Positions 12,220 to 25,330 of a stretch of DNA of 64,000 bases are shown piece after piece. The notes beneath the pieces are model-generated. The model made no database searches and had not been told where the DNA came from. It was given only the letters and a program-made list of their open reading frames with translations. Position numbers and translations under genes: made by a program. This DNA comes from Arabidopsis thaliana (lineage: Eukaryota > Streptophyta > Magnoliopsida > Brassicales > Brassicaceae). Within the stretch, counting starts at the first letter, position 1; each line of letters starts with the position of its first letter. Location: NCBI RefSeq assembly GCF_000001735.4, contig NC_003074.8:19041261-19105260 (forward strand), given 5' to 3'.

Positions 12220-14892
12220 TCAGAGGAAGGCCAAAAGAGGTAGGAGAAGTAGGAGTTGAGATGCGAGAGGGACTAGATTGGCTGCAGTGCCTGTGCCAGA
12301 GTTTCTGGTAGAGTTACGAGGGTCTATTTGGGGAGGTGTAGCTGCAGCAGGAGGAGGAAGAAGACTAGGTAACGGAGTGGAGGCACTTGGTGAAGGAGCT
12401 TCAGTCTCTGGTGGTGGAGGAGTCGTTGATTCCAAGCTTTCATCTTCAAAACCTGCCATAACAAAAAACACTTCATCACCAACGCTTTGTTCCTAAGTAT
12501 ATACAGTCACTTCCGACCTGGTCACTTACAATCAGACCGTTTCCAACCCAAAATCATCCTCTCCCGGTCGAATACAATGCGGTAGCCAGACATGAAGTTC
12601 TCTGCAACCAACCAAATGAAAATGCATTCAGCCTATGCTCTTTTTTTTGTCTGCGTCAATTCTATATATTGAATATCTACAGTGTAAATCTCAGTATTGT
12701 GATACTTACGTCCGATAATGTTAATCTTGAAATCCACGCTCTTCAGAATACCCAAGCAGTACATGGCGCTATTGTCCTGTTATTCAGGTTGAAAAGAAAA
12801 TAGACAAAAAATAAGGCAAATGTAATTATCAAGACGCTAGTTCACGAAACTATGTGAAACTGGAAGAAAGAAAAACAAAACACCCATGTCTTGCCTCATT
12901 CCACACTATGAAAAGCGGATTTCTCAGAAACATTTGGGATCCTCCTTCAAAAGTCATCGCTACTCTGGGGAATAAAATGGTTGTTTTGTTTGGACTGCAT
13001 GTGAAGAGAAAGAACATCAGAATTCAAATGTGTATCAGAGACTTCTTTGAAAATCCAACACATCTCTAGTTAAATGAGAAGAAGCATATGACAAGAGCGC
13101 ACACATGACCTTAAGTCGTAACAGAACTCAAATGGAAGCTCAGGATCAATCGGACGTCGCTTGTCAGTGACATGATCGTCAAACTGCAAAAGTATAAGTT
13201 TGATGGTCATGTGATGTAAAAAAACACAAGCTTGGAGGAATGACACAAGCTTTTGATAGCACAAAGTTTCTTGAAGAATGAAAACTTCACTCAGATATGG
13301 TATTAGTACAATGAATTCTGTCAGGCAGTATTAGAATAGATGACTAGTCTGATCTATGGCACTTACAGCTTTGGTAATAAGACCATATTCTGGTTCTAGT
13401 AAATGTGTAAATGATGTTCCAGTGTCGAAGAGAGCTAGCAGCTGAACCCCAACAGCATCTCCCCCTACAGATACTTCGGTCACACTCACAGCATATGTCG
13501 GACTATTTTCATTTGGTATAAACAAGATCACAGGAGACAGAAACAGAATCAGTATAGATAATACATCAAATTGAAAACTTTTATTCGCTGTCAGATCAAA
13601 TTGGACTTTACTATGTACCTTGGTTCGGTAGGAAGTAGTGGCGTCTCCATCTGGTCTGTGTATCCTTTGTCACCGAAGCTGATTCTTCCGACAACGTCAA
13701 TGATATTCCCGAAACACATTGAGAAAGAGTTTGCAGTGATTTTTGCTTTTGCCAGTATGCTCGGAACAGAGTAATCTTTCAAACCTAGCCCGAGAAGACC
13801 ATTAACAGCCGCACTACTCTGGAGAAAACCTGTCTGATTCTTACCGCAACTGCAACGCAAACACATGTTAGTTCCAAGAGAGGCAACTTTTTTAACATTT
13901 TTAGTTTTGAAACTAAGTTCAATATAATCGTTACTCTGTTTTGCTATGCATTTCAACATATAGAACACGAAATGAACATAATTTTAGAGGTTTAAATAGC
14001 GGCAACGTGATTTTTGTTAAGAAAAACAAAGTCATTACTTACCCAAGCGTGATATTAGCTTTAACAGGCTCTAAACCCTCGTCCTCTGTGACCAAATGCA
14101 ATACATCCTCAAACAATGTCCCGGTGGTAAAGGTGTCCTTAGAAAGGTACTGGATCTGATAAGGGCAACTACTTGCAGGAGAAGAACACCGGCTCGACCC
14201 AAAACAACGGTCATCACTGCATCTAATGCTTGAACTTGTAGAAGATGTGTTGGGGCTGTATAGATTGAGTGGTCGACTCTATGTCAAAGAAGAAAAAGAG
14301 TTAAGGAATAAATAGTTTGAAGAAGATATATATCTGAATGCTTTCGACAGGAGAAAAAGGCACCTGTGAAAGTCCAACTTCTTTCAAGTCACGGATACAA
14401 GTGGAACCGCAATTGCAAGGCAACCAAAACAAATCGCTTCCGGTGTCCAGAGCCACCAGGAACCAAGTGGCCGGTGTTCCCACAGAGACATTGGCGTAGT
14501 GCAAGCTGAAGTCACATGGATATACCAATCAGATTCAATAAGCAATAAAGCATGAAACGAATTGTTATGTATAAGGATGAGAAGAGGCATTACAATCCCA
14601 GAAGGTCGATTGAAATCGTGCGATTTCCCCGCATGAAAGTAATAGGGGTTTCTTCGTTGTTGGAGGCAAGACCTCGACCTCTGATCAACCGATCACGCTG
14701 TGCCAAAACCTTGAAGTACTCCAAACTTCCCTTTTCCGGCACTAGATCGTCAAGTCCAAGACTTTGCTTGACCCTATCAGAGAACATATGGTGAACTTCA
14801 AAGCTAAACTTCCCAGAAGCCTCACATCTCTCCAATCCCCAACACACAACTAACAGAGACAATAACACAAACACTTGGCGTGCAACGACCAT
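12220..14892 (-). CDS. GPI-anchored A1 aspartyl protease, array member 1
   Basis: Ten exons: 14892-14594, 14505-14364, 14278-14043, 13849-13619, 13502-13367, 13183-13110, 12994-12895, 12776-12710, 12601-12530, 12452-12220; 529 residues. Signal peptide VFVLLSLLVVCWGLERCEA; catalytic DTGS with Asp about 120 (ALDTGSDLFWLPCNC) and second DTGT with Asp about 329 (LFDTGTSFTHL). The tail is Pro/Ser/Thr-rich (TTPPPPETEAPSPS) and ends in a hydrophobic GPI-attachment signal (LASQLLLLLPLLAFL). Such pepsin-like proteases act in the apoplast or at the outer plasma membrane. Start taken at MVVARQVF, conserved among the paralogues, though an in-frame ATG lies 13 codons upstream. Intron 7 begins GC. Matches At3g51330. 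Confidence 0.92.
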
Positions 14893-15752
14893 GACTTCAA
14901 TCTCGGAGCTTTTCCGAGAAAACAAAAACACCTCCGGGATAAAAAGACGTTTAATTTCTCAGATAAAGACATAATCCTCGAAGAATAACGTATATGTAAG
15001 GAAATTGAAGAATTGGAAAAGTCAACAGATTGACTCGTTCGCATTGTTCCAGAGAAGCTGATTTGATTATTGGCCCTAATAATATTTAAGCTAATACTAG
15101 TTTAATCGGAGTAGTAGCCATTATTTTGCGTCTTCGTCTTCTTCCCTGAAGCTGAAAGGTTGACAAAGGCAGAGTTTTTTTATCCGGAGGGAGACGACTT
15201 TTTAAATCAGCCGTTATTATAAGTCTGTTAGTCATCTCTTTCTTTTTGCATAAAAGCCCCTCTACGCTTCTTATTTCGTACTTAACTCCTTTTATAGTTT
15301 ATACTATTTATATTCAACGAACAATTTATTTTCCTTTTTTTGGTGAAATAATTTCCTAGTCAAATCAATCATTCGCTCATAATTGTTGCTGATTTAATTA
15401 TGCCGCATTAGAGTATCTCAATACTAAACTCAAATTCGAATTATATGCAACAAGTTGAGAAAAAGATTAGCTCTTTTAGAAAAGTCAACATACGATGAGG
15501 GCATTATGAATTAAGTGAATCACAAATAGACAATTTGAATCATTGCTTTACGGATACATGTCCTCCTTTGCTTCAATCACTTTTGACACATCCGAAACAT
15601 TTTACATAACAAAAACATACATTGTAACAAGGGAGATAAAATAAGATTCAACAATCTCAAACCAATGAACATTGTGTTTTGCTCATCAAACGATGTTTAT
15701 TATTAAATGAACACAAAAATGGTTAAACCAACACAAAACGAACTTTTGTGAT
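14893..15752. promoter_or_regulatory. Promoter of protease 1 and 3' flank of protease 2
   Basis: The part at about 15050-15370 is shared with 18660-18980 and 22130-22460, i.e. the promoter was duplicated with each gene. Conserved pieces include AATCGGAGTAGTAGCCATTA, GAAAGGTTGAC.AAGGCAGAGT and AGCCGTTAT. Two TTGAC cores (W-box type) lie in the block. The 15570-15752 part is the duplicated 3' flank. Confidence 0.6.
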
Positions 15753-16149
15753 TCAGAGGAAAGCCAAAAGTGGTAGGAGAAATAGGAGTTGAGCTGCAAG
15801 AGGGCTGAGATTGGCTGCACCGCCTGTGCCAGAGTTTCTGGTGGAGTTACGAGGATCGATTGTGGGCGGTGTAGCAGAAGCAGCAGGTGGTGGAGTGGAT
15901 ACACTTGGTGGAGGAGCTTCGATCTCTGGTGGTGGAGGAGACTCAGATGCTAAGCTTTCATCTTCAAAACCTGCATTGACACAAAACCACATCATTACTA
16001 ATGCTTGGTTCCTAAGTATATACAGTCACTTCCTGATTTAGGAACTTACAATTAGACTGCTTCCAACCCAAAATCATCCTCTCCCGATCAAATACAATGC
16101 GGTGGCCCGACATCAAGTTCTCTGCATTCCACACATACTCTCATTATAT

Positions 16150-16193
<44 letters not shown>

Positions 16194-18528
16194 TTGTGCA
16201 TCAGAATTGGTTGTTGAGATACTTACGTCCGATGATATTGAGATTTATGCTCTTCAGAATACCCAAGCAGTACATCTTAGTACCCTCCTGTTACCAGTGT
16301 TCAAAACCAAAAACAAAAAGAAAATGTAAATAGATACGTTAATACAGGAAAAGAAAAAGAAAAATTAAAGACCATGTCATGCCTTAGACGTTGCTGTAAG
16401 AAACGGATTCCTGAGAGTCATTTTGGATCCTCCAACGAAAATCATCTCTACAGGGGTTGTAACATTTGGACTGCATATGACGAGGACGAGCATCAGAATT
16501 CAGATGTTCTTCTCTATAAAATGTTTCCCATCTTTCTTACTTTTTACGTGTTCTGGCGTGCGTTAAAAGAATGTGCTATTAATATAGGCAAAAGCATATA
16601 TAACTACACTGATAAGAGTGGAAGCATGACCTTAAGTCGTAACAGAACTCAAACGGAAAATCAGGATCAACTGGGCGTCGCTTGTCCTCCATAAGATCGT
16701 CAAACTGCAAAAGTAAAAGATGTACGTCATATGATGTAACAAACAAAGCTTGGAGGAATGGCTTTCTTCTGAGAAATCTTCATTTCAATTTTCAATGCCC
16801 ACTGCAAAAATTACAGATATATCTAATGGTTTAACAGCACAATAGTTTCTCCGAGGAAGAATAGTTTACACATATCTCGCTTTTTTACATGAATTTGGTC
16901 AGGCAGCATTATAATACATGGTATAGTCTAATCTAAACACTTACAGCTTTGGTAAAAACACCATATGCTGACTCCAGTAAGAGTGTAAATGATGAGCCAG
17001 TGTCGAATAGTGCAAACAGGGGAACATCAACAGGAACACCCCCTACTGATACTCCCGTCACATTCACACCATATGCCGTACTAGTTTTCATTTTAGGTCA
17101 AAAATGTGAAAAGGAAAACATAATGGGAGATAGAAGCAGAATTGGTGTAGTAGATATACACAAATTATAAAACTTTGGCGCCGCTAATCTGGAAATGACT
17201 TCTTACCTTGTTTCAAGAGAGACTAATGGAGTCTCCTCCTGGTCTGTGTAGCCTTTGTCTCCGAAACTGATTCTTCCAACAACGCTAATGATACGCCCGA
17301 AACACATTGAAAAGGAGTTTGCGGTGATATTCGCTTTTGCCAGAAGGCTCGGAACAGAATATTCTTTCATACTAAGCCCGAGAACACCATTCACAGCAAT
17401 ATCTGTCTGGAACGCACCTGTCTGGTTCTGACCGCAACTGCACCACAAACACGGATTCAGTTCTTTAGCATCTCCTTGGTCATTTCTCTAAACAGAGGAC
17501 AGTTGATGGAACCGTACATGAGTTCTAAGAGAGGCAAAAGACCTAAACTTTTTACATGTCCGGAATCTCACTTCATTCAATAGGTTACTCCAGGAATGAA
17601 CCCTTTATTCTTAAAGGTGCATAGAAGAAAGACAGAGGAAAAGAGTCATTACTTACCCAAGCGTTACATTAGCATTGACAGGCTTTAAATCCTCATCCTC
17701 TGTGACTAGATGCAATACATCCTGTAACAATGTCCCTGTCGTGACTGTGTTGCTAGATAAGGCAATCTGATAAGGACAAATACTTTCAGGAGAAGAACAC
17801 TTTCCCGATCCAAAACAACGTTTGTCACTGCATCGAATGCTTGAACTCGTAGTCGATGCATTGGGAGTGTATAGATTAAGTGGTACACTCTGTCTCAAAG
17901 AAGAGAAAACGACAAGAGATAAGGAACAAATAGTCTGAAAAAAATGTTCAACTGCTTGGAGAAGGGAAAGGTACCTCGGAAAATCTAGCATCTTTCAAGT
18001 CATGGATACAAGTAGTACCGCAATTGCAAGGCAACCAGAACAAATCGCTGCCGGTGTCCAGAGCCACCAGAAACCAAGTCGCCGGTGTTCCCAAAGATAC
18101 ATTGGCGTAATGCAGACTGAAACCATATTCAAGAGGCGATGGAGTCAAGCATCATACACTACCAAATTGTGTTTGCGTTAAAGAAGAAAACGAAATGTTG
18201 TGAATCAAAAGGAAAAGAGGAATTACAATCCCAAAAAATTGAGTGCAAGCGTGAGGTTGCTTCCAATGGAAGTGAGAGGAGTTTCTTCATTGTTGGAGGC
18301 AAGACCTCGACCTCTGATGAAGCGATCACGGTGGGCCAAAACCTTGAAGTACTCCAAACTTCCGTTTTCTGGCACTAGATCGTCAAACCCAAGAGTTTGC
18401 TTGACTACGTCAGAGAACATGTGGTGAACTTCGAAGCTAAACTTCCCAGAAGCCTCACATCTCTCCAAACCCCAAAAGATCAAAACTAACATAGACAATA
18501 ACACAAACACTTGGCGTGCAACGTTCAT
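15753..18528 (-). CDS. GPI-anchored A1 aspartyl protease, array member 2
   Basis: Ten exons: 18528-18227, 18116-17975, 17889-17657, 17437-17207, 17080-16945, 16704-16631, 16470-16383, 16287-16227, 16121-16050, 15970-15753; 518 residues, all phases intact. Same layout as its neighbours: signal peptide, DTGS (Asp about 121, ALDTGSDLFWLPCNCGTTC), second DTGS (Asp about 329, LFDTGSSFTLL), Pro-rich tail and GPI signal. Exon 7 is 12 nt shorter than in members 1 and 3 and exon 8 is 6 nt shorter, both in frame, in loops after the second catalytic motif. Intron 8 carries a (TA)n microsatellite; intron 7 begins GC (AAG|GCATGA). Matches At3g51340. Confidence 0.92.
16152..16190. repeat. (AT)n microsatellite
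   Basis: 39 bp of uninterrupted AT dinucleotides within intron 8 of protease 2; absent from the same intron of members 1 and 3, so it grew after duplication. Confidence 0.97.
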
Positions 18529-19224
18529 AACTTCAATCTCGAGGCTTTTCCGATAAAATAATACAACTTCCAGAGTAAAACTCTGTTTAATTTCTCAGAT
18601 AAACGATGTACACTGGTACGAATGCCGTATTTGTAAGGAGATTGAGGAAATGAAAAGGTCAACAGCTTGACTTGTTCGCATTGTTCCAGACATGCTGATT
18701 TGAATGTTCGAGCTAAGAGTTGTTTAATCGGAGTAGTAGCCATTACTTTGGATCCTCTTCTTTTTCCCAAGAACCTAAAAGGTTGACGAAGGCAGAGTCT
18801 CTTATCCGGAGGGAGTTGACTTCTGACATTAGCCGTTATTAATAAGTCTGTTAGTCAACTCTTTTTTTTTCGGAAAAACCCCTTTATTCTTCGTATATTT
18901 CACTTAACTCCCTGTATTCTCTTCTGTTCAACGAACAATTTCTTTACTTTTCTATTTCGTGAAATAATTTCCTATTTAAGTGAGATAACTTCTGACATTA
19001 GCCGTTATAATAAGTCTGTCAGATTATCACGAAGTTTATACACTTTATGTAATTGATGATTGCTCCATGCACTTTGACATATCCAAAACACTTTATGTAA
19101 CAAAAACAGGGGAGACAAGATTACCACTCTCAAACCAATGAAAATTGTTTTGCACATCAAACGAAGTTTGTTACTGAATGAACACAAAATGGTCAAACCA
19201 AGGAAAACATATGGCTTCTGTGAT
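18529..19224. promoter_or_regulatory. Promoter of protease 2 and 3' flank of protease 3
   Basis: Second copy of the array promoter block (about 18660-18980). A short internal duplication is present: ACTTCTGACATTAGCCGTTA occurs near 18817 and again near 18988. 19070-19224 is the duplicated 3' flank. Confidence 0.6.
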
Positions 19225-21988
19225 TCACAGGAAGGCCAAAAGAGGTAGGAGAAGTAGGAGTTGAGATGCGAGAGGGATGAGATTGGCTGCACCGCCTGTA
19301 CCAGGGTTTCCAGTGGAGTTACGAGGGTTGATTGGGGGCGGTGTAGCGGAAACAGTAGGAGGAAGAGAACGAGGTGGTGGAGCGGATACACTTGGTGCAG
19401 GAGCTTCGACCTCTGGTGGTGGAGGAGTTGTAGATTCCAAGCTTTCATCTTCAAAACCTGCCATTAACACAAAACACTTTCATTACCAATGCTTTCTTCC
19501 TAGGTATATATAATCAGTTAATCACTTCCTGGTCTGGTCACTCACAAAGAGACTGCTTCCAACCCAAAATCATCCTCTCCCGATCGAATACAATGCGGTA
19601 GCCAGCCACAAAGTTCTCTGCGAGCCACAAATATTCCCATTAGTATTTTGCATATATATACAGAATTTTGTGTATCAGTGTGGAGATACTTACGTCCTAT
19701 GACGTTAATCTTGAGACCTACGCTCTTCAGAACACCCAAGCAGTACATCACATTACCCTCCTGTTACATAACCAAAAACAAATATGTAAATACATAAGCT
19801 AGTAAATCAAAGAAAGAAAAATTAAACACCATGTCTTGCCTGAGTCCGTGCAGTGAAAAACGGATTGTTGAGGATGATTTTGGATCCTCCTATAAAAGTC
19901 ATCTCTACTAAGGGGAACTGTATGGTTGTAGCGTTTGGGCTGCATGTGAAGATGAAGAACATCAGAATTCAAATGTGGTACCGATCAGTCCATTTTACAA
20001 AGTCAATGATTACTTCATATTCTTCTATAAAGTCAATGTTTCCTCAGGCTTTTCTTACTTATTAGATGTTCTAGCGTGCGTTAAAATTCGAACACATTTT
20101 ACTAAAGTGGGCAAAATCATCTAATAACTACACTGATAAGAGTGCGGGCGTGACCTCAAGTCGTAACAGAACTCAAACGGAAGCTCGGGATCAACTGGGC
20201 GTCGCCTGTCCTCAACAAGTTCGTCAAACTGCAAAAGTTATGGAGAATGAACGTCATGCCGATGTAGCAATACCCACTGCAAAAGTTACAGATCTATCTA
20301 ATGGTTTAACAGCACAACATTTTCAGAAGAAGAAAAGTTTATACATACAGATTTGGTAAGAACGCCATATGCTGGCTCCCGCAAGTGTGTAAATGATGAG
20401 CCAGTGTCGAATTTTGCAAACAGGCGAATGTCAACAGGATCTCCCGCCACTGATACTCCCGAAATGTTCACACCATAAGCGGTACTAGTTTATTCATTTT
20501 GGATCAAAATTGTCAAAAAGAAAACAATGGGAGAAAGAAATGGAATCGGTGTAGAAACTATGTTGACTTTGTACCTTGGTGCAACAGAAATGAATGGAGT
20601 CTCCTCCTGGTCTGTGTAGCCTCTGTCTCCAAAACTGATTCTTCCGACATTGCCAATGACACGCCCGAAGCACATTGAGAAGGAGTTTGCAGTGATATTG
20701 GCTTTTGCCAGAAGGCTTGGAACAGAGTAACCTTTAATACCAAGCCCAAGAACACCATTCACAGAATTGTTTCTCTGGAACAGACCTGTCTGCTTCTGAC
20801 CGCAACTGCACGACAAACACGGATTCAGTTATTTGGCCTTTGAGGTCATTTCTCAAACAGAGGACAGTTGATGGAGCCATACATGAGTGCTAAGAGAGGC
20901 AAAAGACCTACACATTTTACATCTCCAGATTTCACACTATATCTAATCTTACTGTATATTATCGGTTATGCTACGCACACCTCGGCGTTAACAGGACACG
21001 GACAGTATTTAAGCGGCACAATAGCGTACATGAAGGTTTTTTGTAAAGAAAAGACAGAGGTGAAGAATCATTTACTTACCCAAGCGTGACATTAGCTTTG
21101 ACAGGTGTTAAATTTTCATCCTCTGTAGCCAGATGTAATACATCCTGTAACAATGTCCCTTTGGTGCCTGTGCTGTTAGAGTAGGAAATCTGATAAGGGC
21201 AAATACTTGAAGGAGAAGAACACTTTTTAGATCCAAAACAACGCTTGTCGCTGCAACGAATGCTTGAACTTGTAGTCGACGCGTTGGGAGTGTATAGATT
21301 GAGTGGTACACTCTGTCTCAAAGAAGAGCAAACGACAAAGAGTTAAACAAAAATAGTTTGAAGAAACCGTTTAGCTGCTTTCAAAAGAGGGGAAAGTAAC
21401 CTGTGGAACTCCAATGTCTTCCAAGTCACGGATACAAGTAGTACCGCAATTGCAAGGCAACCAAAACAAATCACTGCCTGTGTCCAGAGCCACCAGGAAC
21501 GAAGAAGGTGGTGTTCCCACAGAGACATTGGCGTAGTACAGACTGAAACCAAACCACATGGAGATACAAATCATATTTCAACAACGAATGGATTCAAGCA
21601 TCTCATTCATACATATCGCTTTTACTATCACCAACTAGCAATAAACAAGAAAACGAATAGTTGTGAATCAAGATGAGAAGATGCCTTACGATCCCAGAAG
21701 CTTGACTGAAACCGTGAGGTTTCCCCCATCGAAAGTGATCGGGGTTTCATCGTTGTTAGAGGCAAGACCTCGACCTCTAATCAAGCGATCGCGATGAGCC
21801 AAAACCTTGAAGTACTCCAAACTTCCCTGTTCCGGAACTAGATCGCCAAGACCAAGACTTTGCTTGACGGAATCAGAGAAAATGTGGTGGACTTCGAAGC
21901 CAAACTTCCCAGTAGCCTCACATCTCTCAAATCCCCAACACACCACTAACACAGACAATAACACAAACACTTGGCGTGCAACGTCCAT
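19225..21988 (-). CDS. GPI-anchored A1 aspartyl protease, array member 3
   Basis: Ten exons: 21988-21690, 21542-21401, 21312-21080, 20805-20575, 20484-20349, 20228-20155, 19939-19840, 19760-19694, 19617-19546, 19457-19225; 528 residues. Signal peptide after MDVARQVFVLLSVLVV, first DTGS (ALDTGSDLFWLPCNC), second DTGS (Asp about 328, KFDTGSSFTHL), Pro/Ser tail (TTPPPPEVEAPAPS) and GPI signal. Intron 7 starts GCAAGA, as in member 1. The long open frame at 19005-19454 on the same strand is the tail exon read in the wrong frame. Start set by alignment with paralogues. Matches At3g51350. Confidence 0.92.
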
Positions 21989-23033
21989 GACTTTACTCTC
22001 AAAGGTTTTTCTCGTAGAAAAGAAAAACACTTCCGGAGTAAAACTCCGTTTACTTTCTCAGATAACGATACACACCATGACGAATCCCGTATATGTACAG
22101 AAATTTGAGGAAAGTAAAAAGGTCAAAAGCTTGACTCGGTCGCATTGTACCAGACATGCTGAGAGAAGCTGATTTGATTCTCTTCGAACTAATACTAGTT
22201 TAATCGGAGTAGTAGCCATTATTTTGTATCTTCGTCTTGTTTCCCTGAAGGAGAAAGGTTGACGAAGACAGAGTTCTCTTTTGCGGTGGGAGACTTTTTG
22301 AAATTAGCCATTCCTTTTTATAAGTGTCTTCGTCAACTCTTTTATTTTTGTTGAAATGCCCCTCTACACTTCGTATTTTGCACTTCATTCCTGTTATTTT
22401 CTCTTTTTTGTCTTATTTTATTTAACGAACAATATCTTTTTCTATTGTTGTTGATATCATATAATTCCCTAGTTACTCATAATAGACAACATTGTTGATG
22501 TTTTCTCTTACAGTTGACCTTCTAATCATGCCGCAATAGAGTATCAATAGTACATGTATACCTAATCTTATATTAAAAGGTTATACGAGCTTTTTATTAT
22601 CATACTAAAATTCGACTTGTATACAAAAAATTTAGAAAAATAGAAGTTCCTTCAGAGAAATCAACAGACGAGGAGGGCATTATGCATTATAACTTTATAA
22701 ATCAAAGATAGACAAGTTGAATTAGTTTCCTTTTCTCCATTTTGTTTAAAGTCTTGGCTTATACAATATTATATAGGTTAAGTCATTCCATCGATTTATT
22801 TTTGGATATTTTAAATTTTGGGAGACGACCCAAACTTTTTGACCCATGCGTGCTCCTATATAAGGTAAGATATTGTATTTAAAAATGTCCCACTTGGATG
22901 AATGGGACGAACATGGCAAGAAGATGAGAAACAAAGAATGATGGGGTGGATAGAATAATATGTGAAACTCAGAGGGTAGAAACGAGAATAAGATTAGCTC
23001 TTTGCACATTAGATGTAATTAAATTAGTCACTA
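21989..23033. promoter_or_regulatory. Promoter of protease 3; spacer to protease 4
   Basis: Third copy of the array promoter block at about 22130-22460. The rest (22460-23033) is AT-rich and shows no relation to the other array spacers, marking the edge of the recent duplication. Confidence 0.55.
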
Positions 23034-25330
23034 TCACAAAGATACAAAAGAAATGAAGCAAATGATGAAAAGTGAAGAAGCCGCAGCCAGAGGGTTCAAA
23101 CGACTGGAAAGGTTGATGGTTCTTGGAGACGACGTTGGTGCCATCGATGGCGGTTTTGCTAAAGCGGTAGGTCCTGTGAAACCGTTAGTATCATTACCTG
23201 AAAATGTCCACAAGAAATTAGTTATTAACATGAGTAATTTTTGTTTTTGGAGAAGAGTTTAGTTCAAGTAGGACGTACAATTAGATTTTTTCCATCCTAA
23301 GATCCTTCTCTCACGATCGTGGACGATTCTGTAGTTGGTCATGAAATTTTCTAACATAAAGAAAAATTTTCATCTGATTTAGGAATTGGTTAAAATGTAC
23401 AAGAAGAAATTGTGTTGATTGTGGGAAAAAAAGAACAAAAACGAACGTCCGATGATGCTGAAGTCAGCATTAACTTGCTTTAAGACAGCCAAACAATAGA
23501 CTTGAAAACTACCCTGTTAATGCAATGGAGATTAATATATTTAGATATAGTAAATATGATAAAATGATGATATGAGAAGATATGTGTATACATCGGAAGT
23601 GTCGAAGACAAGTATGGGGCTGAAAACATCATAAGCAGCTCCTCCTTTCATCTCAAAGCTAACTGAAGGAAGCTTATCTTCATCTGAACTGCAAACAGCT
23701 ACACACACATGCATCAATAATTTTTTAACTACAAACATTTATCATATGTATATCTAAAGATAAGCCTACGAACGTTGATGTGATAATGTAGCAAAACTCA
23801 AAAGGGCTATCCACACTTTTCGAAAGTCGTCTGTCTGGTACAGAGAGATGAAACTGCATAACACAACACACAGACGGGTCGGTTTGTAATGTTACATGCC
23901 TCGAGGTTTTAGGTAATGGAATGAACTAAATGCAAAAGTACGTAAAGCGCACGTTTGTTGTTAGAGCAGTGTAGTAAGGCTCGATCAGCCATGTAACCGC
24001 GGTTCCAGAGTCAAATGTCGCGGTGAATTCTGTATCCACCGTAACTTTTCCTACCTTGAATTTGGTGATGCTCACATCGTAAAACATCCTGTGTTTAGAT
24101 CATGCATGTTCGTTACATATGAATATACTTATTGGGACAAATAAAAGAAAAAGGTGTAAGGAGGGTTTACGGTGAGATGGTGCCACTCAATGGAGTCTCA
24201 AGCTGGTCTGAGCTACCTTTGTCTCCGAAACTGATTGTTCCTTTCCCATTAGGACCAAAACACATTGAGAAAGAGTCTGACGCGACACCGGCTTTAACCA
24301 ACATGTTTGGAACCGCTATGTCGGCTATTGCAAGTCCCATTATACCATTTACAGCCACTTCTTTGAACAACCCTAGTTGGGACTCACTACATCTGCCACC
24401 ATTTAAGTACTTTTCATATATGAAGTAAGAAGAGACCTAAAATACTATATGAAAGACATATTAATCAGTGCATTGCCAATTTTAGAAAGAATTACAAACC
24501 CGAATGTGATCCGAGCATCTCTAGCTTCTCCTTCTTCAGTGCTCATGTGGATCACATCCTCCACCAACACACCTGTACTTTTGCTTCCCGGAGAGAGATA
24601 TCGGATTCTGTAAGGACAATCGCTGACCGGAGAAATGCATCTGTTTCTTAATGCACAGAGTGTGCTATTGCACGTAACCTTTGAGCTTGATTTTGATTTG
24701 CTGGGGTTGTAGATGTTGAGTTTTATTCTCTACGTATACATGTGTGTCTTAAAAGATGATCAAGTTTTGATGTCATAACAAATAACATTCCAAGATTGTA
24801 TAAAATTACCTCGCCTTGGTCAGTCTCCATACTCCGTACACAAGTGGAATTGCAATTGCAAGGTAACCAAAACAAATCACTGCCTGTGTCTAATGCCACC
24901 AAGAACCATTGAGCCGGTGTCCCTATCGTCACATTCGCATAATGTAGACTGATCATTAAGAATAAAGAAACATATAATCAAAGGTCTATATAGTACTTAC
25001 TAAATGGAAATACAGAGGAGGTGCCAAATTTTTATCATACAAACTGATTTCTTCGGTGGAGTTGCCTTGAGCGAAAGAAATAGTTGTCTGATTGTTGTTG
25101 TTGGAGGTTAGCTGGCGACCTCGATCACGATGAACCAAGGCCTTGTAGTAGTCTAGGCTGCCCATTTCAGGCAAACCATGGCCACCTAGAACGGTTTTGA
25201 CTTGCTCTGAGAATCTATGGTGAATTTCAAAGGAAAGTGATCCTGAAACAGAAGAAGCCAATCCCAAACTCATAGCACAGAGGAATCCAAACTGAAACAT
25301 CCATCTCAACTTCCAATTACTCCAAATCAT
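23034..25330 (-). CDS. Diverged GPI-anchored A1 aspartyl protease (array member 4)
   Basis: Ten exons: 25330-25041, 24948-24810, 24729-24500, 24392-24171, 24088-23953, 23853-23774, 23688-23592, 23513-23447, 23350-23279, 23197-23034; 498 residues. Exon order and phases match members 1-3, so it descends from the same gene, but the sequence is far more diverged. First motif DTGS (Asp about 117), second motif DSG (Asp about 320, TFDSGTAVTWL) where the others have DTG; DSG is allowed in this family. The tail after GWKKSN is short, Ser/Pro-rich and ends in a hydrophobic GPI-type signal (ASSLFIICFISFVSL). Intron 7 here begins GTATAC. Matches At3g51360. Confidence 0.9.

Noticed and set aside
19005-19454. 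149-codon ORF on the minus strand
   Set aside because: It overlaps the last exon of protease 3 in another frame; low-complexity Leu/His content comes from the Pro-rich tail read out of frame.
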